DNA of 9,445 nt from Fimenecus sp045631075 (GTDB lineage: Bacteria; Bacillota; Clostridia; Oscillospirales; Acutalibacteraceae): the NCBI GenBank assembly GCA_045631075.1, contig JAZQUC010000107.1:1-9445 (forward strand). The letters are read 5' to 3'. Both the position numbers and the translations under genes were made by a program. Every line of letters begins with the position of its first letter. Position 1 is the first letter of the stretch. Shown piece after piece: positions 1 through 7,211 of the stretch. Below the pieces are notes generated by a model that was given only the letters and a program-made list of their open reading frames with translations, made no database searches and was not told the origin of the DNA.

Positions 1-465
1 ACCTTCTTCAATTTCACCGTCACCAAGAATTGTGTAAACTCTTGTATCTTTTTCATCAAATTTTGCAGCAAGAGCCATACCAACAGCTGCTGAGATACCC
101 TGACCGAGTGAACCTGTACTCATATCAACACCAGGTACACATTTCATGCTTGGATGTCCCTGAAGATAAGAATCTGATTTTCTAAGAGTTTTCATATCTT
201 CTGTTGGGAAAAATCCTTTAAGTGCAAGTGTTGCATAAAGAGCAGGTGCTGCGTGACCTTTTGAAAGTACAAAACGGTCTCTGTCATCCCATTTTGGATT
301 TGCAGGGTCAACCTTCATCTCTACATTGTAAAGATATGCCATAAGCTCAGCAATTGAAAGTGAGCCACCCGGATGGCCAGCCTTTGCATTAAAAATACCT
401 TCTAACAAGAGAAGTCTTTCTTTTGTTGCAAAAATTTCAAGTTCCTTTTTCAAAGAAGCGTTCAT
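1..465 (-). CDS. Transketolase, N-terminal (thiamine-diphosphate binding) subunit, partial
   Basis: Transketolase moves two-carbon ketol units between sugar phosphates in the non-oxidative pentose phosphate pathway, using thiamine diphosphate and Mg2+ in the cytoplasm. The 155 residues seen here are the N-terminal part and run off the left edge. Visible family landmarks are GHPGGSLS (His31), SKGHAAPALYA (His71), LQGHPSM (His104), GSLGQGISAAVGMA (about 119-131) and the cofactor motif GDGE at 148-151. The short N-terminus before GHPGGS resembles the roughly 270-residue N-terminal half of split bacterial transketolases more than a full-length enzyme. The C-terminal subunit would then lie further left, which cannot be seen here. 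The start at 465 has a G-rich SD (AGGGGGAG) five bases upstream. It begins 19 bases after the HAD phosphatase stop, so it is probably co-transcribed with the genes to its right. Confidence 0.93.
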   Translation of the reverse strand, partial: MNASLKKELEIFATKERLLLLEGIFNAKAGHPGGSLSIAELMAYLYNVEMKVDPANPKWDDRDRFVLSKGHAAPALYATLALKGFFPTEDMKTLRKSDSYLQGHPSMKCVPGVDMSTGSLGQGISAAVGMALAAKFDEKDTRVYTILGDGEIEEG

Positions 466-484
466 TTTTACTCCCCCTATTTTT

Positions 485-1312
485 TCATTTTTTATCATTC
501 ATTATGTGTTCAAGCAAGTCTGCAACTGCACCACCATTACAATGACAAGCATGGAATTTTGCAATTTCGTGCATTGCTTTTGGTGCTTGTCCGCAACATG
601 CAGGAAGACCTACTGTTTTTAACATATCATAATCGTTAAAATAGTCACCGATTGCAGCAGTATGACTTTGTTCAATACCATACATATCGGCAATCTTCAT
701 AAGCGCTGTGCCCTTATGTACACCTTCGTTAAGCATTTCAAATGATGAAATTGAGCTTGACATAAAGTTTGCTCTTGTATCAGTCAATGTATCAACATAT
801 TTTCTGATTCTTCTTATAAGGTCAGGCATACCAAGGAAAATTACCTTACCCCAATTTTCTCTTGGGATTTCACCAGGATGTTTACAATTTTTATAATGCA
901 ATTTATCAGCCTTAACCATTACCTTTGCAAAGATTTTTGAGTTGAGTGTATAAATCATTCTGTCGGTAAGAATTTCAACTTCAACCATTGGGAATCTTTT
1001 ATAAATCTCAAAAACCAAGTCCATTGCATGCTCGTTAATGGCATCAAATGAAAGCATTTTTTCGTTGGCATAGTCATAAACACCTGCACCATTAAGGATT
1101 ACAGCAGGTGTACCCTTAATTGGTAATCGTTCGTAGTGTTTTCGCATCGACTGAACATTTCTGCCTGAAGCTAATGTAAAGTGACCGTTATACTCGTTTA
1201 CAAAACGACAAATTGCTTCGTAATTGCGTTTTGGTAGTTGTCTGAATTTATTATTGAGTGTTCCGTCAATATCAGACACCACAAGCCAGTTTGATAAATC
1301 TTTATTTTCCAT
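485..1312 (-). CDS. Cof-type HAD superfamily phosphatase
   Basis: This is a haloacid-dehalogenase-fold hydrolase of the Cof/IIB type, expected to dephosphorylate small phosphorylated metabolites (sugar phosphates, flavin or PLP-type substrates) in the cytoplasm through an aspartyl-phosphate. The 275-residue product shows motif I (SDIDGTLNN, nucleophile Asp14), motif II (TLASGR, about 46-51), a motif III lysine in GVHKGTAL (about Lys200) and motif IV (GDYFNDYDML, about 222-231). A cap domain lies between motifs II and III. The C-terminus carries clustered cysteines (PACCG and HACHC) of unknown meaning. I chose the ATG at 1312 because an AAGGAGGT lies upstream at 1323-1330. The in-frame ATG at 1339 would add nine residues, overlaps rluD by 11 bases and has no SD. 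The exact substrate cannot be told from sequence. Confidence 0.9.
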   Translation of the reverse strand: MENKDLSNWLVVSDIDGTLNNKFRQLPKRNYEAICRFVNEYNGHFTLASGRNVQSMRKHYERLPIKGTPAVILNGAGVYDYANEKMLSFDAINEHAMDLVFEIYKRFPMVEVEILTDRMIYTLNSKIFAKVMVKADKLHYKNCKHPGEIPRENWGKVIFLGMPDLIRRIRKYVDTLTDTRANFMSSSISSFEMLNEGVHKGTALMKIADMYGIEQSHTAAIGDYFNDYDMLKTVGLPACCGQAPKAMHEIAKFHACHCNGGAVADLLEHIMNDKK

Positions 1313-1322
1313 CTTTTCAAGC

Positions 1323-1330
1323 ACCTCCTT
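1323..1330 (-). promoter_or_regulatory. Shine-Dalgarno sequence of the HAD phosphatase gene
   Basis: The minus strand reads AAGGAGGT, with 10 bases before the ATG at 1312. It overlaps the rluD stop codon (1329-1331), which suggests translational coupling. It decides the HAD start in favour of 1312 over 1339. Confidence 0.75.
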
Positions 1331-2246
1331 AGGTGACATTGAGCTTACTTAAAAATTCCTTGAAATAATCAGGTAAATCGGTAGTAAACTCAAGATATTC
1401 TTCCGTTACAGGATGAACAAATCCAATTTTTATAGCATGTAAGCACTGACCGTTAAGGTAAGCACTTTTTTTATCGTTTCCATATACAAAATCCCCAGCA
1501 ACAGGATGACCCAGATGAGCCATATGAACACGAATCTGATGTGTTCTTCCTGTTTCAAGCTTTAATGAAACATGAGAATATCCCACATAATCATTAATTA
1601 CGGAATAATGAGTAACGGCGTTTTTAGAATTCTGATAAGTGACACACATTTTCTTGCGGTCCTTGGGATTTCTTCCGATTGGAGCATTAACTGTTCCCTC
1701 GTTTTCCTTAAGATGCCCAACAATGACAGCGTTATATTCACGGGTAAAACTGTGTTCTTTTATTTGTTCAGCAAGACCCATATGTGCTTTATCATTTTTG
1801 GCAACTATAAGCAGTCCGCTTGTATCCTTATCAATTCTGTGAACAATACCAGGTCGAAGAACACCATTGATTCCTGAAAGAGAATCCTTACAGTGATAAA
1901 GCAACGCATTAACAAGAGTTCCGCTGTAATTTCCCGGTGCGGGATGAACAACCATTCCTCTTGGTTTATTAACCACAAGCAAATGCTCATCTTCGAAAAC
2001 TATATCAAGAGGAATATTTTCAGGTTGAGCGTCCAAAGGCTTAAGCTCACCCGGTAGCATTGTTATTTCATCATCAGCACTTACTTTATATTTTTTGTTT
2101 ACAGGCTGACCGTTAACAAGCACTTTTTCACTTTCTATCAATTTCTGGATAGAATTTCTTGAAGCATTTTCAACAAGAACTGATAAAAACTTATCTATTC
2201 TTTCACCCTCATATTCCTGAGGAACATCAATTAAAATCTCACTCAT
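1329..2246 (-). CDS. rluD: RluA/RluD-family 23S rRNA pseudouridine synthase
   Basis: The product isomerises uridine to pseudouridine in structured RNA, in this subfamily usually helix 69 of 23S rRNA. The N-terminal S4-like RNA-binding domain spans about residues 10-70 (ERIDKFLSVL, then KVLVNGQPV). The catalytic domain follows, with PRGMVVHPAPGN, the catalytic loop VHRIDKDTSGLL (Asp139) and the late motif GRTHQIRVHMAHLGHPVAGD. The catalytic loop has Ile where many members have Leu, a mild change. Length (305 residues) and domain order are normal for the family. I prefer the ATG at 2246: AAGGT at 2254-2258 sits seven bases upstream. The ATGs at 2249 and 2264 are also in frame, and 2264 has no SD. 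The start overlaps the lspA stop (TGA at 2239-2241), and lspA followed by rluD is a common Gram-positive order. Bacillus relatives are called YlyB, so the symbol and the precise target uridine are inferred. Confidence 0.92.
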   Translation of the reverse strand: MSEILIDVPQEYEGERIDKFLSVLVENASRNSIQKLIESEKVLVNGQPVNKKYKVSADDEITMLPGELKPLDAQPENIPLDIVFEDEHLLVVNKPRGMVVHPAPGNYSGTLVNALLYHCKDSLSGINGVLRPGIVHRIDKDTSGLLIVAKNDKAHMGLAEQIKEHSFTREYNAVIVGHLKENEGTVNAPIGRNPKDRKKMCVTYQNSKNAVTHYSVINDYVGYSHVSLKLETGRTHQIRVHMAHLGHPVAGDFVYGNDKKSAYLNGQCLHAIKIGFVHPVTEEYLEFTTDLPDYFKEFLSKLNVT

Positions 2247-2724
2247 CATTTTTACCTTTTTCATTTTTTGATTCGCAATAAATCTGATAAATCAACCAGA
2301 AAACCAATACAACACAACTGCAAGTCACAAGAATATCGGCAAAATTAAATATTGCAAAATCAATAAAAAGAGGTTCAATATAATCAACAACAAATCCGCG
2401 GAAAACCCTGTCCACAAGATTTCCCAATCCACCTGCGATTATAAGAGAAATACAAACATATTCCACATCAACCTTACGCTTTTTAACAAACAGATAAATC
2501 AAAGCCAAAATGATAATCACAAATGTGAAAATGGATAAAAATGATGTTTTTCCGCTAAAAGAACCAAAAGCAGCCCCTGTATTTTCGGCATATTTCAATC
2601 GAATAAAACCGTCTATTAAAGTAAGGCTGCCAATCGGTTCGAGATGTTCAATCACAAGTAATTTTATAAGCTGGTCAATTGCAACAAGAACTGCAATTAT
2701 AATTAATGTAATTACTTGAAGCAT
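2239..2724 (-). CDS. lspA: Lipoprotein signal peptidase (signal peptidase II)
   Basis: LspA is a membrane aspartyl protease that removes the signal peptide from diacylglyceryl-modified prolipoproteins at the lipobox cysteine. The 161-residue length is typical. Four hydrophobic segments are visible, at about 3-24, 60-80, 88-103 and 132-149. Conserved boxes are IDQLIK (16-21), the AENTGAAFG box (46-54), GGLGNLVDRVFRG (98-110), and the two presumed catalytic aspartates in VVDYI (Asp114) and FNFAD (Asp130). GAGGT at 2731-2735, six bases before the ATG, supports the start. It lies 18 bases after divIVA and overlaps rluD by eight bases, so it is coupled to its downstream neighbour. Confidence 0.96.
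   Translation of the reverse strand: MLQVITLIIIAVLVAIDQLIKLLVIEHLEPIGSLTLIDGFIRLKYAENTGAAFGSFSGKTSFLSIFTFVIIILALIYLFVKKRKVDVEYVCISLIIAGGLGNLVDRVFRGFVVDYIEPLFIDFAIFNFADILVTCSCVVLVFWLIYQIYCESKNEKGKNDE
2254..2258 (-). promoter_or_regulatory. Weak Shine-Dalgarno sequence of rluD
   Basis: The minus strand reads AAGGT inside the 3' end of lspA. It is seven bases from the ATG at 2246 and four from the ATG at 2249. It favours a short N-terminus for RluD over the ATG at 2264. Confidence 0.5.
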
Positions 2725-2742
2725 TAAATTACCTCGTCTATT

Positions 2743-3783
2743 TTATTTTTTCTTAAAAAAGTTTTTAAATGAAATTGAACCTGAATTATCATCATCGTCG
2801 TCATTTTCTTCAAAAACAGGAGTTTCAGCATTGTCTTCCATTTCAAATCTTTCAAATGTTGAAACAGGAATTTCAGGTTCATCGTCATCTGAAAAATCAA
2901 TGTTATTTATATCAAAGCTGAAAGAAGGCTTTGACTGAACAGCAGGTTCTTCAACAACAGGTGTTTCTTCAACAACTGCTTCAGGTTCTTCAATAACAAC
3001 AATTTCTTCCACTTCAACTACAGGAGCTGTTTCTTCAACAACTGTTTCTTCAACAATTTCTTCAACTACCACAGGAGTTTCTTCTTCAATCACAACAACT
3101 TCTTCAACAGGTGCTTCAACAACCTGAGCTGCTTCTTCCTGTGCAGCTTCTTCATCAAGCTTTTCATCAACGATTTCAGGAAGCTTGTTGATAAGGTTGA
3201 TATGTTCCTTATACATTGAAACAAGTCTCTGTTTAAAGATTGTTGACTCCTTCTGCATCATTTCATATACAAGGCTTTCGTGAGTAACCTTACGGTTGAT
3301 GTTTCCAAGAATTTCTTTTGCTTCCTTAGTAGCATCTTCAATAAGGTTTTCAGCCTGTGCCTTTGCATTTGCAAGAAGTTCATCAGACTCCTTCTTTGCG
3401 CTTGAAAGCATTGCTTCAGACTCGTTCTTTGCATTGAGCTCCAAAGCAGCAGCATCAGAAGCAGCCTCCGCACGGAGTCTGTCAGTTTCACCCTTTACAG
3501 ATGCAACCTCTTTTTCTGCTGTTTCCTTTGCCTCAGCAACGATTTTATCAGCAAGTTTCTGTGCATTAAGAAGTGCCATTTTAAGGCTATCTTCATCAGC
3601 ACGGTATTCTTCAATTTTCTTTGCAAAAACACTGATTTTCTTGATTAAATCTGTGTTTTCCTTAAACATCTGTTCATATGAAGCAGATACTTCACGCAAA
3701 AAGCTATCTACATCCTCAGCACGATAAGAGCCACGGCCTGTTGTCTGAAAAGTTTTTTCTTTAATTCTGTCTGGTGTAAGCAT
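2743..3783 (-). CDS. divIVA: DivIVA-family cell-division/polar scaffold protein
   Basis: DivIVA proteins are coiled-coil scaffolds that bind curved membrane at septa and poles and recruit division or wall-synthesis factors. The N-terminus has the family signature: MLTPDRIKEKTF, then RGSYRAEDVDSFL (about 17-29). A long coiled coil rich in Ala, Lys and Glu follows, about residues 30-200, with repeated AK-E-AE-type heptads and hendecads. Next comes a strongly acidic tail dominated by Val and Glu (about 209-281), then an Asp-rich segment and a basic, aromatic end (FKNFFKKK). At 346 residues it is about twice the length of Bacillus DivIVA (about 160), the excess being mainly this tail. I chose the ATG at 3783, which has AAGGA five bases upstream and places the conserved LTPDRI motif at the N-terminus. 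An in-frame ATG at 3813 would add ten unrelated residues. It follows sepF by 58 bases. Confidence 0.93.
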   Translation of the reverse strand: MLTPDRIKEKTFQTTGRGSYRAEDVDSFLREVSASYEQMFKENTDLIKKISVFAKKIEEYRADEDSLKMALLNAQKLADKIVAEAKETAEKEVASVKGETDRLRAEAASDAAALELNAKNESEAMLSSAKKESDELLANAKAQAENLIEDATKEAKEILGNINRKVTHESLVYEMMQKESTIFKQRLVSMYKEHINLINKLPEIVDEKLDEEAAQEEAAQVVEAPVEEVVVIEEETPVVVEEIVEETVVEETAPVVEVEEIVVIEEPEAVVEETPVVEEPAVQSKPSFSFDINNIDFSDDDEPEIPVSTFERFEMEDNAETPVFEENDDDDDNSGSISFKNFFKKK

Positions 3784-3788
3784 ATATA

Positions 3789-3793
3789 TCCTT
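3789..3793 (-). promoter_or_regulatory. Shine-Dalgarno sequence of divIVA
   Basis: The minus strand reads GGGAAGGA, with the AAGGA core five bases before the ATG at 3783. It selects this start over the in-frame ATG at 3813. Confidence 0.65.
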
Positions 3794-3841
3794 CCCATTC
3801 TGCCATACGGCAATACTATTTTTTAGAGATTTCTTGAAAAA

Positions 3842-4306
3842 TCAGAAAAACATTCCGTTGTTTTCAAGCTCATCAAGTAAGTCACCCATAACATCAACAT
3901 TGTATGGAGTGATGATAAATGTGCTGTTAGCAACACGCTTAATCTGACCATTGTTTGCATAAGCAACGCCTGTAAGGAAGTCGATAAGACGACGAGCAAC
4001 ATCCTTGCTTACTGATTCAAGATTCAAAACAACAGTTCTTTTTTCGTTAAGGTTATCTGCGATTCCACGAACTTCTTCAAACTTTTCAGGTTTTGCAAGA
4101 ACAACCTGAAGCTGTGCAGTTGTATGTATATTAACAACCTTATCCTCAGGATTTCTCTGTACACGACGCTGTGGTCTTGCTGCCTTTTCTTCCTGTTCAT
4201 CAAAGTTATCAGAACCGATAAATGAACCTGTATCTACATCATCATCCGGATAATATCCGTCCTCATCAACATTAACAATATTTTTGATTTTGTCCAAAAA
4301 ACTCAT
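3842..4306 (-). CDS. sepF: Cell division protein SepF
   Basis: SepF polymerises into rings, binds the FtsZ C-terminus and tethers the Z-ring to the membrane. The 154-residue product has the expected parts. An N-terminal amphipathic membrane-binding helix (MSFLDKIKNIV) is followed by an acidic then basic linker to about residue 55. The compact SepF domain (about 57-147) includes KVVNIHT, RTVVLNLESV, ARRLIDFLTGVAYANNG and STFIITPYNVDV. GGGAGGA at 4315-4321, eight bases upstream, fixes the start at 4306. The ATG at 4342 would overlap yggS and add a non-conserved extension. The yggS stop is 16 bases upstream of this start, reproducing the ylmE-ylmF order of Gram-positive division clusters. Confidence 0.96.
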   Translation of the reverse strand: MSFLDKIKNIVNVDEDGYYPDDDVDTGSFIGSDNFDEQEEKAARPQRRVQRNPEDKVVNIHTTAQLQVVLAKPEKFEEVRGIADNLNEKRTVVLNLESVSKDVARRLIDFLTGVAYANNGQIKRVANSTFIITPYNVDVMGDLLDELENNGMFF

Positions 4307-4314
4307 TTTAAAAA

Positions 4315-4321
4315 TCCTCCC
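4315..4321 (-). promoter_or_regulatory. Shine-Dalgarno sequence of sepF
   Basis: The minus strand reads GGGAGGA, eight bases before the ATG at 4306 and just before the end of yggS. It decides the start, which places the membrane-targeting helix at the N-terminus. Confidence 0.75.
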
Positions 4322-4322
4322 A

Positions 4323-5045
4323 TTAATATATTCTCGGACCAAAAATTGAAGAACCGATTCTTACAAGATTTGACCCACATAAAATTGCTTGTTCATAATC
4401 TCCCGACATACCCATCGACAGAATATTCATATTTATATTATCTAACTTTTTCGCCTTTATGTCAACATAGATATTGTAGATATTTTCAAAAAATTCACAA
4501 AGAATTGTGTTATTATCGCAAATTGGCGGTATAGTCATTAATCCTTTGACATTTAATTCAGGAATTTCGGCAATCTGATATAAATTTTCCATAAATTCTG
4601 ACTTTGAAAAACCTGTTTTACTTTCTTCGTCACCAATATTGATTTCAAGAAGTATGTCAGTTGTAATTCTTTTTTTTGCAGACTGTTTTGCAATTTCTTT
4701 TGCAATTTTCAATGAGTCAACTGACTGAATCATATCAACTTCGCCAACAATCTGTCCTGCCTTATTAGTCTGGAGATGACCTATAAGATGCTTTTGCACA
4801 TTCTCAAGATGTAAATCAGGCTTTTTACGAAGAATTTCCTGCACACGATTTTCACCAATCATATTAACACCGTAATCAAGTGCATAATTTATAAAAATCG
4901 GGTCAACTGTTTTTGTAACCGCCATAAGCTGAATATCACTTGGATTACGACCACTTTTAATGGCACTTTCAGCAATTTTTTCGTTGATTACATCAAGGTT
5001 ATACTGAATATCGGCTTTACGTTTTTCAAGAAACGACTTTTCCAT
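4323..5045 (-). CDS. yggS: YggS/YlmE/PROSC-family pyridoxal phosphate homeostasis protein
   Basis: This single-domain fold-III PLP-binding protein has no known catalytic activity. The family buffers free pyridoxal phosphate and influences amino-acid metabolism. The 240-residue product shows the PLP-lysine motif MAVTKTVDP (Lys45), GENRVQEI (about 64-71), HLIGHLQTNK, EINIGDEESKTGF, GLMTIPP, and the phosphate-binding end LSMGMSGDYEQAI followed by VRIGSSIFGPR. All are family hallmarks. The ATG at 5045 is preferred because it starts the protein as relatives do. An AAGGAG lies at 5058-5063, at a rather long 12-base spacing. The ATG at 5081 has no SD. The start overlaps the end of the HlyD-like gene by 20 bases. 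In Gram-positives this gene (ylmE) precedes sepF, as here. Confidence 0.95.
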   Translation of the reverse strand: MEKSFLEKRKADIQYNLDVINEKIAESAIKSGRNPSDIQLMAVTKTVDPIFINYALDYGVNMIGENRVQEILRKKPDLHLENVQKHLIGHLQTNKAGQIVGEVDMIQSVDSLKIAKEIAKQSAKKRITTDILLEINIGDEESKTGFSKSEFMENLYQIAEIPELNVKGLMTIPPICDNNTILCEFFENIYNIYVDIKAKKLDNINMNILSMGMSGDYEQAILCGSNLVRIGSSIFGPRIY

Positions 5046-6264
5046 TATAAAGGTCAACTCCTTCCGTAATAATTGTATCATACTGTTGCAAATATGCTGA
5101 ATCAGTTACACATTCAACTATTGAATAATCCTCTGTTGAAGTAATAATATTGATTTTTCTGAACTGTATAATGTTACCACGCTGAACATATACGCCCTTT
5201 TCACCGTCAAGTTCACGAATGGCTTTGTTATTTACCTTCATACCAACATAGTCGCTGACAATAATTTCAATATCATGAATACGAAGATTTGCTACATCAC
5301 GATTCATTAAGTTACATTTAAGGACAACAGCAACTCTGTCATCTTCCTTGTCACCCTTGCTCACAACAGTACAGTTGATGATTCCCACTGATGTATTAGG
5401 AACATTGACTCTTACTGTTTTGCCAACTGTAAGCTCACCCGATTCATCATAAGGAATTGTGCAGACAAAATACCAGTCAAATTCGTCAACAAGCTTACCC
5501 ATTACATTATTAGGCACTTCCTGTTTCTTGGCATTAAGCAAAACATCAATTTCCTTACAAGTCATTTCGCTGACTTTGTTGTAATCAACAATGTTTTCAT
5601 ATCCGTCAGCAGAACCGATATAGTATCCTGAATTAGGTGATGCGATTGTTTTGTAATCAAGGCTTTTGTTGTTGATTGAGAGAAGTTCAGCCTCTAACTC
5701 TGCAAGTTTTGCATCAACTGAAAGCTCTTCACCAACAGCCAACTGTCGTGCTGTAATAGCATCTCGTAAATCAGTTAATTTTTCATCAAAGTTACTGCCG
5801 ATAGTTTCTCTTGATGCAGAGATAAAGGCAATACATGCATCATCAATAAGTTTATTATATGACGCAGGTGCATTTGTACCTATACCTACACGGTTTTTGA
5901 GCTGACTGTAATATTCAATTTCCTTTTCAAGCTCGTTTATACGCACATATGCTGCTGCACTTTCGGATGTTGGAAATACAACGGCAACACCGTCACCGCT
6001 TGAAACTCTTTTACCGTCTTCGGCAATTGAAACCACAGTACCGCCTGAGTTATCAGTTGTAATATATGTTTCGTCACGAACAACAAAGGCTTCTGTTGTT
6101 ATAGCTCTTTGCATATCTCGTTTTACTGCAATTTCAGTTTTATAGGGTGATGAATTCATCTGAACAACCTGATGAATAAAGTAAAAGATTATGAATAATC
6201 CGATTAATGTAAAGACAATATATTTAACTTGATTTTTATTTAATTTATCAAATTTAAAATCCAT
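5026..6264 (-). CDS. HlyD-like membrane-anchored adaptor protein
   Basis: The 412-residue protein resembles membrane-fusion (HlyD/efflux adaptor) proteins. It has a short cytoplasmic N-terminus and one transmembrane segment at about 14-34 (rich in Ile, Phe and Leu). A half-lipoyl segment lies at about 74-96 (GGTVVSIAEDGKRVSSGDG), and a helical, probably coiled-coil hairpin at about 105-205. The second lipoyl half is at about 208-222 (SPNSGYYIG), and beta-rich barrel-like domains run to the end. Most of the protein should be extracytoplasmic. No ABC permease, RND or MFS transporter lies beside it, so an efflux role is unproven. Its position between miaA and yggS-sepF suggests a link to the envelope or division, which is inference. 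An AGGAGGA SD overlaps the miaA stop. The symbol is left blank because I do not recognise a named orthologue. Confidence 0.8.
   Translation of the reverse strand: MDFKFDKLNKNQVKYIVFTLIGLFIIFYFIHQVVQMNSSPYKTEIAVKRDMQRAITTEAFVVRDETYITTDNSGGTVVSIAEDGKRVSSGDGVAVVFPTSESAAAYVRINELEKEIEYYSQLKNRVGIGTNAPASYNKLIDDACIAFISASRETIGSNFDEKLTDLRDAITARQLAVGEELSVDAKLAELEAELLSINNKSLDYKTIASPNSGYYIGSADGYENIVDYNKVSEMTCKEIDVLLNAKKQEVPNNVMGKLVDEFDWYFVCTIPYDESGELTVGKTVRVNVPNTSVGIINCTVVSKGDKEDDRVAVVLKCNLMNRDVANLRIHDIEIIVSDYVGMKVNNKAIRELDGEKGVYVQRGNIIQFRKINIITSTEDYSIVECVTDSAYLQQYDTIITEGVDLYNGKVVS
5058..5063 (-). promoter_or_regulatory. Probable Shine-Dalgarno sequence of yggS
   Basis: The minus strand reads AAGGAG within the end of the HlyD-like gene, 12 bases before the ATG at 5045. 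The spacing is longer than ideal. It is the only good SD near either candidate start. Confidence 0.45.
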
Positions 6265-6267
6265 AAA

Positions 6268-7209
6268 CTATCCTCCTAAAAATTCATTTACCATATCAAA
6301 AACTGAATTATACATATCCTGTGAATTGCTGTAATCATCGGGATAAATCCAGTTAATACTTTCATTTTTTCTAAACCATGTAAGCTGACGCTTTGCATAG
6401 TGTCTTGTTTCCTGTTTTAATTTTTCAACACATTCTGAAAGGTCTTTTTCACCATTGAAATATGGTGCTAATTCCTTGTATCCGATTGCCTGACAAGCTG
6501 TTGTGTCAGATGATGTGTTATAAAAATCCTTTGCTTCTTCTAACAAACCATTTTCAAGCATTAAATCAACACGAAGATTTATACGGTCATAGAGAACATT
6601 TCTGTCACGATAATTTATACCGATATACATTACATCATAAGGACTTTCTTCTTCACGGGAAAGAATTTTTTGCTCGGTCATTGTTTTGCCTGTGAGCTTA
6701 TAAATTTCAAGAGCACGGATAATTCTGCTCTTATCTTTAAGGTGCAATCTTTCTGCTGTTTCAGGGTCGATTTCACGAAGCATTTCGAGCATATATTCTG
6801 CACCTTTATCGTCAAAAAGGTCAGTTAACTCCTTACGGATTTCTTCGTTGCTTTCTTCTTTTGAGAACTGAATGTTCTGTAATAAAGAGTCAACATAAAG
6901 CCCTGTACCACCTGCAACAACGGGCAAGTCACCTTCGTTATGAATCTTTTCAATGCATTCATTTGCAAGGTTTACATATTCTGCAACGCTGAACTTTTGA
7001 GAGATTGGCTGAAAACCGATAAGATGATGAGGAATTCCCTGCATTTCATCCAAAGTTGGCTTTGCAGTTGCAATATTCATTTTTTCATAAATCTGCATTG
7101 AGTCAGCCGATACAACTTGTCCATTAAAATGCTTTGCAATTTCAATTGACAAGGATGTTTTTCCTGAAGCTGTTGGGCCGACAACTGCAATAACGGGAAT
7201 TTTTTTCAT
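6268..7209 (-). CDS. miaA: tRNA dimethylallyltransferase MiaA
   Basis: MiaA transfers the dimethylallyl group of DMAPP to N6 of A37 in tRNAs that read codons starting with U, the first step to ms2i6A37. Landmarks in the 313-residue product are the P-loop GPTASGKTS (about 11-19), VSADSMQIY with the catalytic-site aspartate (about Asp36), NIATAKPT, HHLIGF, GGTGLYVDSLL, SRIIRALEIY, QAIGYKEL and the C-terminal signature RHYAKRQLTWFRKN. Length and motifs are complete. I chose the ATG at 7209, two bases after the mutL stop. A GTG at 7215 in the same frame overlaps that stop and would add two residues, and neither has a strong SD. Order mutL-miaA is common in bacteria, and translation is probably coupled to mutL. 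Confidence 0.96.
   Translation of the reverse strand: MKKIPVIAVVGPTASGKTSLSIEIAKHFNGQVVSADSMQIYEKMNIATAKPTLDEMQGIPHHLIGFQPISQKFSVAEYVNLANECIEKIHNEGDLPVVAGGTGLYVDSLLQNIQFSKEESNEEIRKELTDLFDDKGAEYMLEMLREIDPETAERLHLKDKSRIIRALEIYKLTGKTMTEQKILSREEESPYDVMYIGINYRDRNVLYDRINLRVDLMLENGLLEEAKDFYNTSSDTTACQAIGYKELAPYFNGEKDLSECVEKLKQETRHYAKRQLTWFRKNESINWIYPDDYSNSQDMYNSVFDMVNEFLGG
6271..6277 (-). promoter_or_regulatory. Shine-Dalgarno sequence of the HlyD-like gene
   Basis: The minus strand reads AGGAGGA, six bases before the ATG at 6264 and embedded in the last sense codons of miaA, abutting its TAG stop. This implies that ribosomes finishing miaA can re-initiate on the adaptor gene. Confidence 0.75.
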
Positions 7210-7211
7210 TT

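Noticed and set aside
3296..3727. 143-residue open frame on the plus strand opposite divIVA
   Set aside because: The Ala/Ser-rich translation mirrors the biased coiled-coil codons of divIVA, and there is no SD or recognisable domain.
3784..3841. Small inverted repeat (TGCC-GTAT-GGCA) in the sepF-divIVA gap as a regulatory hairpin
   Set aside because: The stem is only four pairs and could arise by chance. No T-run or promoter boxes accompany it.
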